From NCBI GenBank assembly GCA_023411215.1, contig JAEYOY010000004.1:1-15769 (forward strand): a DNA stretch of 15,769 nt. The letters are read 5' to 3'. Of the stretch, positions 14,809 to 15,769 are shown in pieces. The DNA comes from Bacillota bacterium. Lineage in GTDB: Bacteria > Bacillota > Clostridia > Lachnospirales > Lachnospiraceae. The position numbers and the translations under genes were made by a program. The stretch's first letter is position 1; every line of letters starts with the position of its first letter. The notes beneath the pieces are model-generated. The model searched no databases. It was not told the DNA's origin and was given only the letters and a program-made list of their open reading frames with translations.

Positions 14809-15279
14809 TTAACGTTTGCGAAATAATGACATGACCAGTAATATCAATAAAATCGGTAAGCCAAAGGTAACTATTGTGACTATGACCAATCGTCCGATTA
14901 TAGCAATAAGAACAAGGAGTAAAATGATTACGAGTATAGCAATCAACTTATGATACCATTTCATATTGGTAAAGAAAATATTCTTGCTGTGTTCAGTGGT
15001 GTTACCTCTATATTCCTCTTCTTCTCCTGCGGTATGACTCTGATAATTCGATTCCGACCAATGTTTCACATTCTTCTCTTTTGCTGCCTTTTCTGCCTCA
15101 ATAATAGTCTTTGCAATCAATCTTGGATCTCCAAGCCTATTTATATTATTTGCCTCATCCTCGAGGGTCTGAGCGCTTATATAACCATCATAATACCTAA
15201 TATTCTCTTCAATGCTTTGATTAGTTACTTCTCCGCTTAATGACTGTCGTAATATATCTAGAAATTCTTTTTTATTCAT
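14809..15279 (-). CDS. DUF1700/HAAS-domain membrane protein
   Basis: The 156-residue protein begins MNKKEFLDILRQSL and continues with a helical HAAS (DUF1700) region to about residue 75, including the IRYYDGYI and RLGDP motifs typical of the family. A charged linker (76-105) follows, then two hydrophobic segments (about 112-129 and 131-152) ending in RKR, so the N-domain is probably cytoplasmic. Family members usually pair with a PadR-type repressor and are thought to act in membrane-linked signalling. Here no padR gene is next to it; tRNA genes lie upstream. The ATG at 15279 follows AGGAGG at 10 nt; the frame from 15339 would span the promoter and ribosome site. Confidence 0.85.
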   Translation of the reverse strand: MNKKEFLDILRQSLSGEVTNQSIEENIRYYDGYISAQTLEDEANNINRLGDPRLIAKTIIEAEKAAKEKNVKHWSESNYQSHTAGEEEEYRGNTTEHSKNIFFTNMKWYHKLIAILVIILLLVLIAIIGRLVIVTIVTFGLPILLILLVMSLFRKR

Positions 15280-15302
15280 TTGGCATCTGCCTCCTTTTGA
15301 AC

Positions 15303-15311
15303 ATTCTATCA
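15303..15311 (-). promoter_or_regulatory. Extended -10 promoter for the DUF1700 gene
   Basis: The minus strand reads TGATAGAAT, identical to the extended -10 before ktrB, giving a short leader of about 17-20 nt. TTGAAA upstream is 25 nt away, too far for a normal -35. Confidence 0.42.
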
Positions 15312-15367
15312 TAAGCGCTCTGCTTCGTAAATGTTTCAAGAGTTAAAGTTTGATTAATTTTCTAAAC

Positions 15368-15422
15368 AAAGAGTCAAAATTGCAGACTCTCATAGCGCCA
15401 TGCTGCATGAAGCTATTTTCTG
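15368..15422. repeat. Duplicated intergenic element, copy 2
   Basis: About 55 bp, related to 14495-14550 through the shared blocks GCGCCAT, TGCATGAA and ATTTTC. It starts with an inverted repeat AGAGTC/GACTCT (15370-15375 with 15385-15390). It lies about 90 bp upstream of the DUF1700 ATG, in the same orientation as copy 1 relative to its gene. Confidence 0.7.
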
Positions 15423-15475
15423 ACAATGTAGCATGAGTAATCACAAGGCAACTCCGTTCCCTTACCGGAGAGTAC

Positions 15476-15517
15476 ACAAAAAAATGCATTGCATACATGC
15501 TATGTATACAATGCATT
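15476..15517 (-). terminator. Strong terminator of the right-hand tRNA cluster
   Basis: A 16-bp stem (15483-15498 with 15502-15517) has one mismatch on plus that becomes a U-G wobble on minus. It is followed on minus by TTTTTTT. It lies 5 nt past the end of tRNA-Arg(ACG). Confidence 0.93.
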
Positions 15518-15522
15518 CACGA

Positions 15523-15596
15523 CGTGTGCTAGAAGATTCGAACTCCCGACCTTCTGGTCCGTAGCCAGACGCTCTATCCAGCTGAGCTAAGCACAC
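15523..15596 (-). tRNA. tRNA-Arg(ACG)
   Basis: Acceptor GTGTGCT/AGCACAC, anticodon stem TCTGG/CCAGA around CTACGGA (anticodon ACG, normally edited to ICG by TadA), T loop GTTCGAATC. Discriminator G; CCA is not encoded. Confidence 0.97.
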
Positions 15597-15610
15597 ATAT
15601 TATGCCGTCG

Positions 15611-15659
15611 ATAAAAGAAAAACAGCATTACTCTATATTTAAATTATAGAATAATGCCG
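15611..15659 (-). terminator. Terminator overlapping the tRNA-Leu(UAA) 3' end
   Basis: A 15-bp stem (15623-15637 with 15645-15659, two wobbles) has a 7-nt loop and is followed on minus by TTTTTCTTTTAT. Its 5' arm starts inside the acceptor 3' strand of tRNA-Leu (CGGC plus discriminator A). It stands between tRNA-Leu and tRNA-Arg. Confidence 0.75.
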
Positions 15660-15740
15660 GCGACCGGAATCGAACCGGTACGGGAGATTAGTCCCGCAGG
15701 ATTTTAAGTCCTGTGCGTCTGCCAGTTCCGCCACGCCGGC
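15655..15740 (-). tRNA. tRNA-Leu(UAA)
   Basis: Acceptor GCCGGCG/CGCCGGC, anticodon stem CAGGA/TCCTG around CTTAAAA (anticodon UAA), a long variable arm with CGGGA/TCCCG, T loop GTTCGATTC. 86 nt, class II; discriminator A; CCA is not encoded. Confidence 0.97.
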
Positions 15741-15745
15741 ACAAA

Positions 15746-15769
15746 TGGGACCTATAGGGCTCGAACCTA
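15746..15769 (-). tRNA. Partial tRNA (3' end only), identity unknown
   Basis: The window ends inside a tRNA: on minus a T arm with TAGG-TTCGAGC-CCTAT is followed by acceptor strand AGGTCCC and discriminator A. The anticodon lies outside the window. CCA is not encoded. Confidence 0.85.

Noticed and set aside
15523..15769. The right tRNA cluster as a mobile-element attachment site
   Set aside because: No integrase gene or duplicated tRNA 3' end is visible in the window.

Overview
The window looks like chromosomal DNA from a low-GC, Gram-positive, anaerobic Clostridia-type bacterium, most likely Lachnospiraceae. The grounds are AT-rich intergenic DNA, strong AGGAGG ribosome sites, sigma-A type promoters (several with an extended TGn -10), and the gene set. 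The genus assignment is inference. Nearly everything lies on the minus strand; only an AEC-type carrier and an alpha/beta hydrolase are on plus.

Left part (1-5761): the window opens inside a minus-strand gene for a choice-of-anchor A type adhesin-like protein that runs into a Pro/Thr repeat at the window edge. Next comes a potassium/ion block. A CNNM/CorC-family membrane protein with CBS domains is followed 24 nt later by a KtrA-type RCK subunit. Upstream is a second KtrA paralogue behind its KtrB/TrkH channel subunit. Together they suggest regulated K+ (and possibly Mg2+) homeostasis, with two gating subunits for one visible channel.

Middle (5762-8410): ktrB and the AEC carrier diverge from a shared promoter region. 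A minus-strand tRNA cluster follows, transcribed Pro(UGG), Gly(UCC), Arg(UCU), His(GUG), Gln(UUG), Lys(UUU), Leu(UAG). It starts from a perfect-consensus promoter with an AT-rich upstream stretch and ends at a terminator shared with the AEC gene. Its leader holds a compositionally distinct inverted-repeat block that I cannot name. Hairpins sit inside the cluster, one made partly from the tRNA-Gln 3' end.

Right part (8411-14286): a minus-strand operon encodes an N-acetylmuramoyl-L-alanine amidase, RdgB (XTP/dITP pyrophosphatase) and a YfcE-like phosphoesterase. A divergent monoacylglycerol-lipase-like hydrolase faces a THUMP-domain RNA methyltransferase, which is preceded by a rhodanese and a very small Asn/Ser/Thr-rich protein of unknown function.

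Right edge (14287-15769): a 520-bp gene-poor stretch, rich in hairpins, lies between the Asn/Ser-rich gene and an orphan DUF1700/HAAS membrane protein. One ~55-bp element occurs twice, once upstream of each of these two genes. A second minus-strand tRNA cluster (a partial tRNA, Leu(UAA), Arg(ACG)) ends in a strong terminator.

I found no CRISPR array, complete insertion sequence, phage module or defence system. The most interesting points are non-coding: the tRNA leader element, terminator hairpins that borrow tRNA 3' ends, and the duplicated intergenic element.
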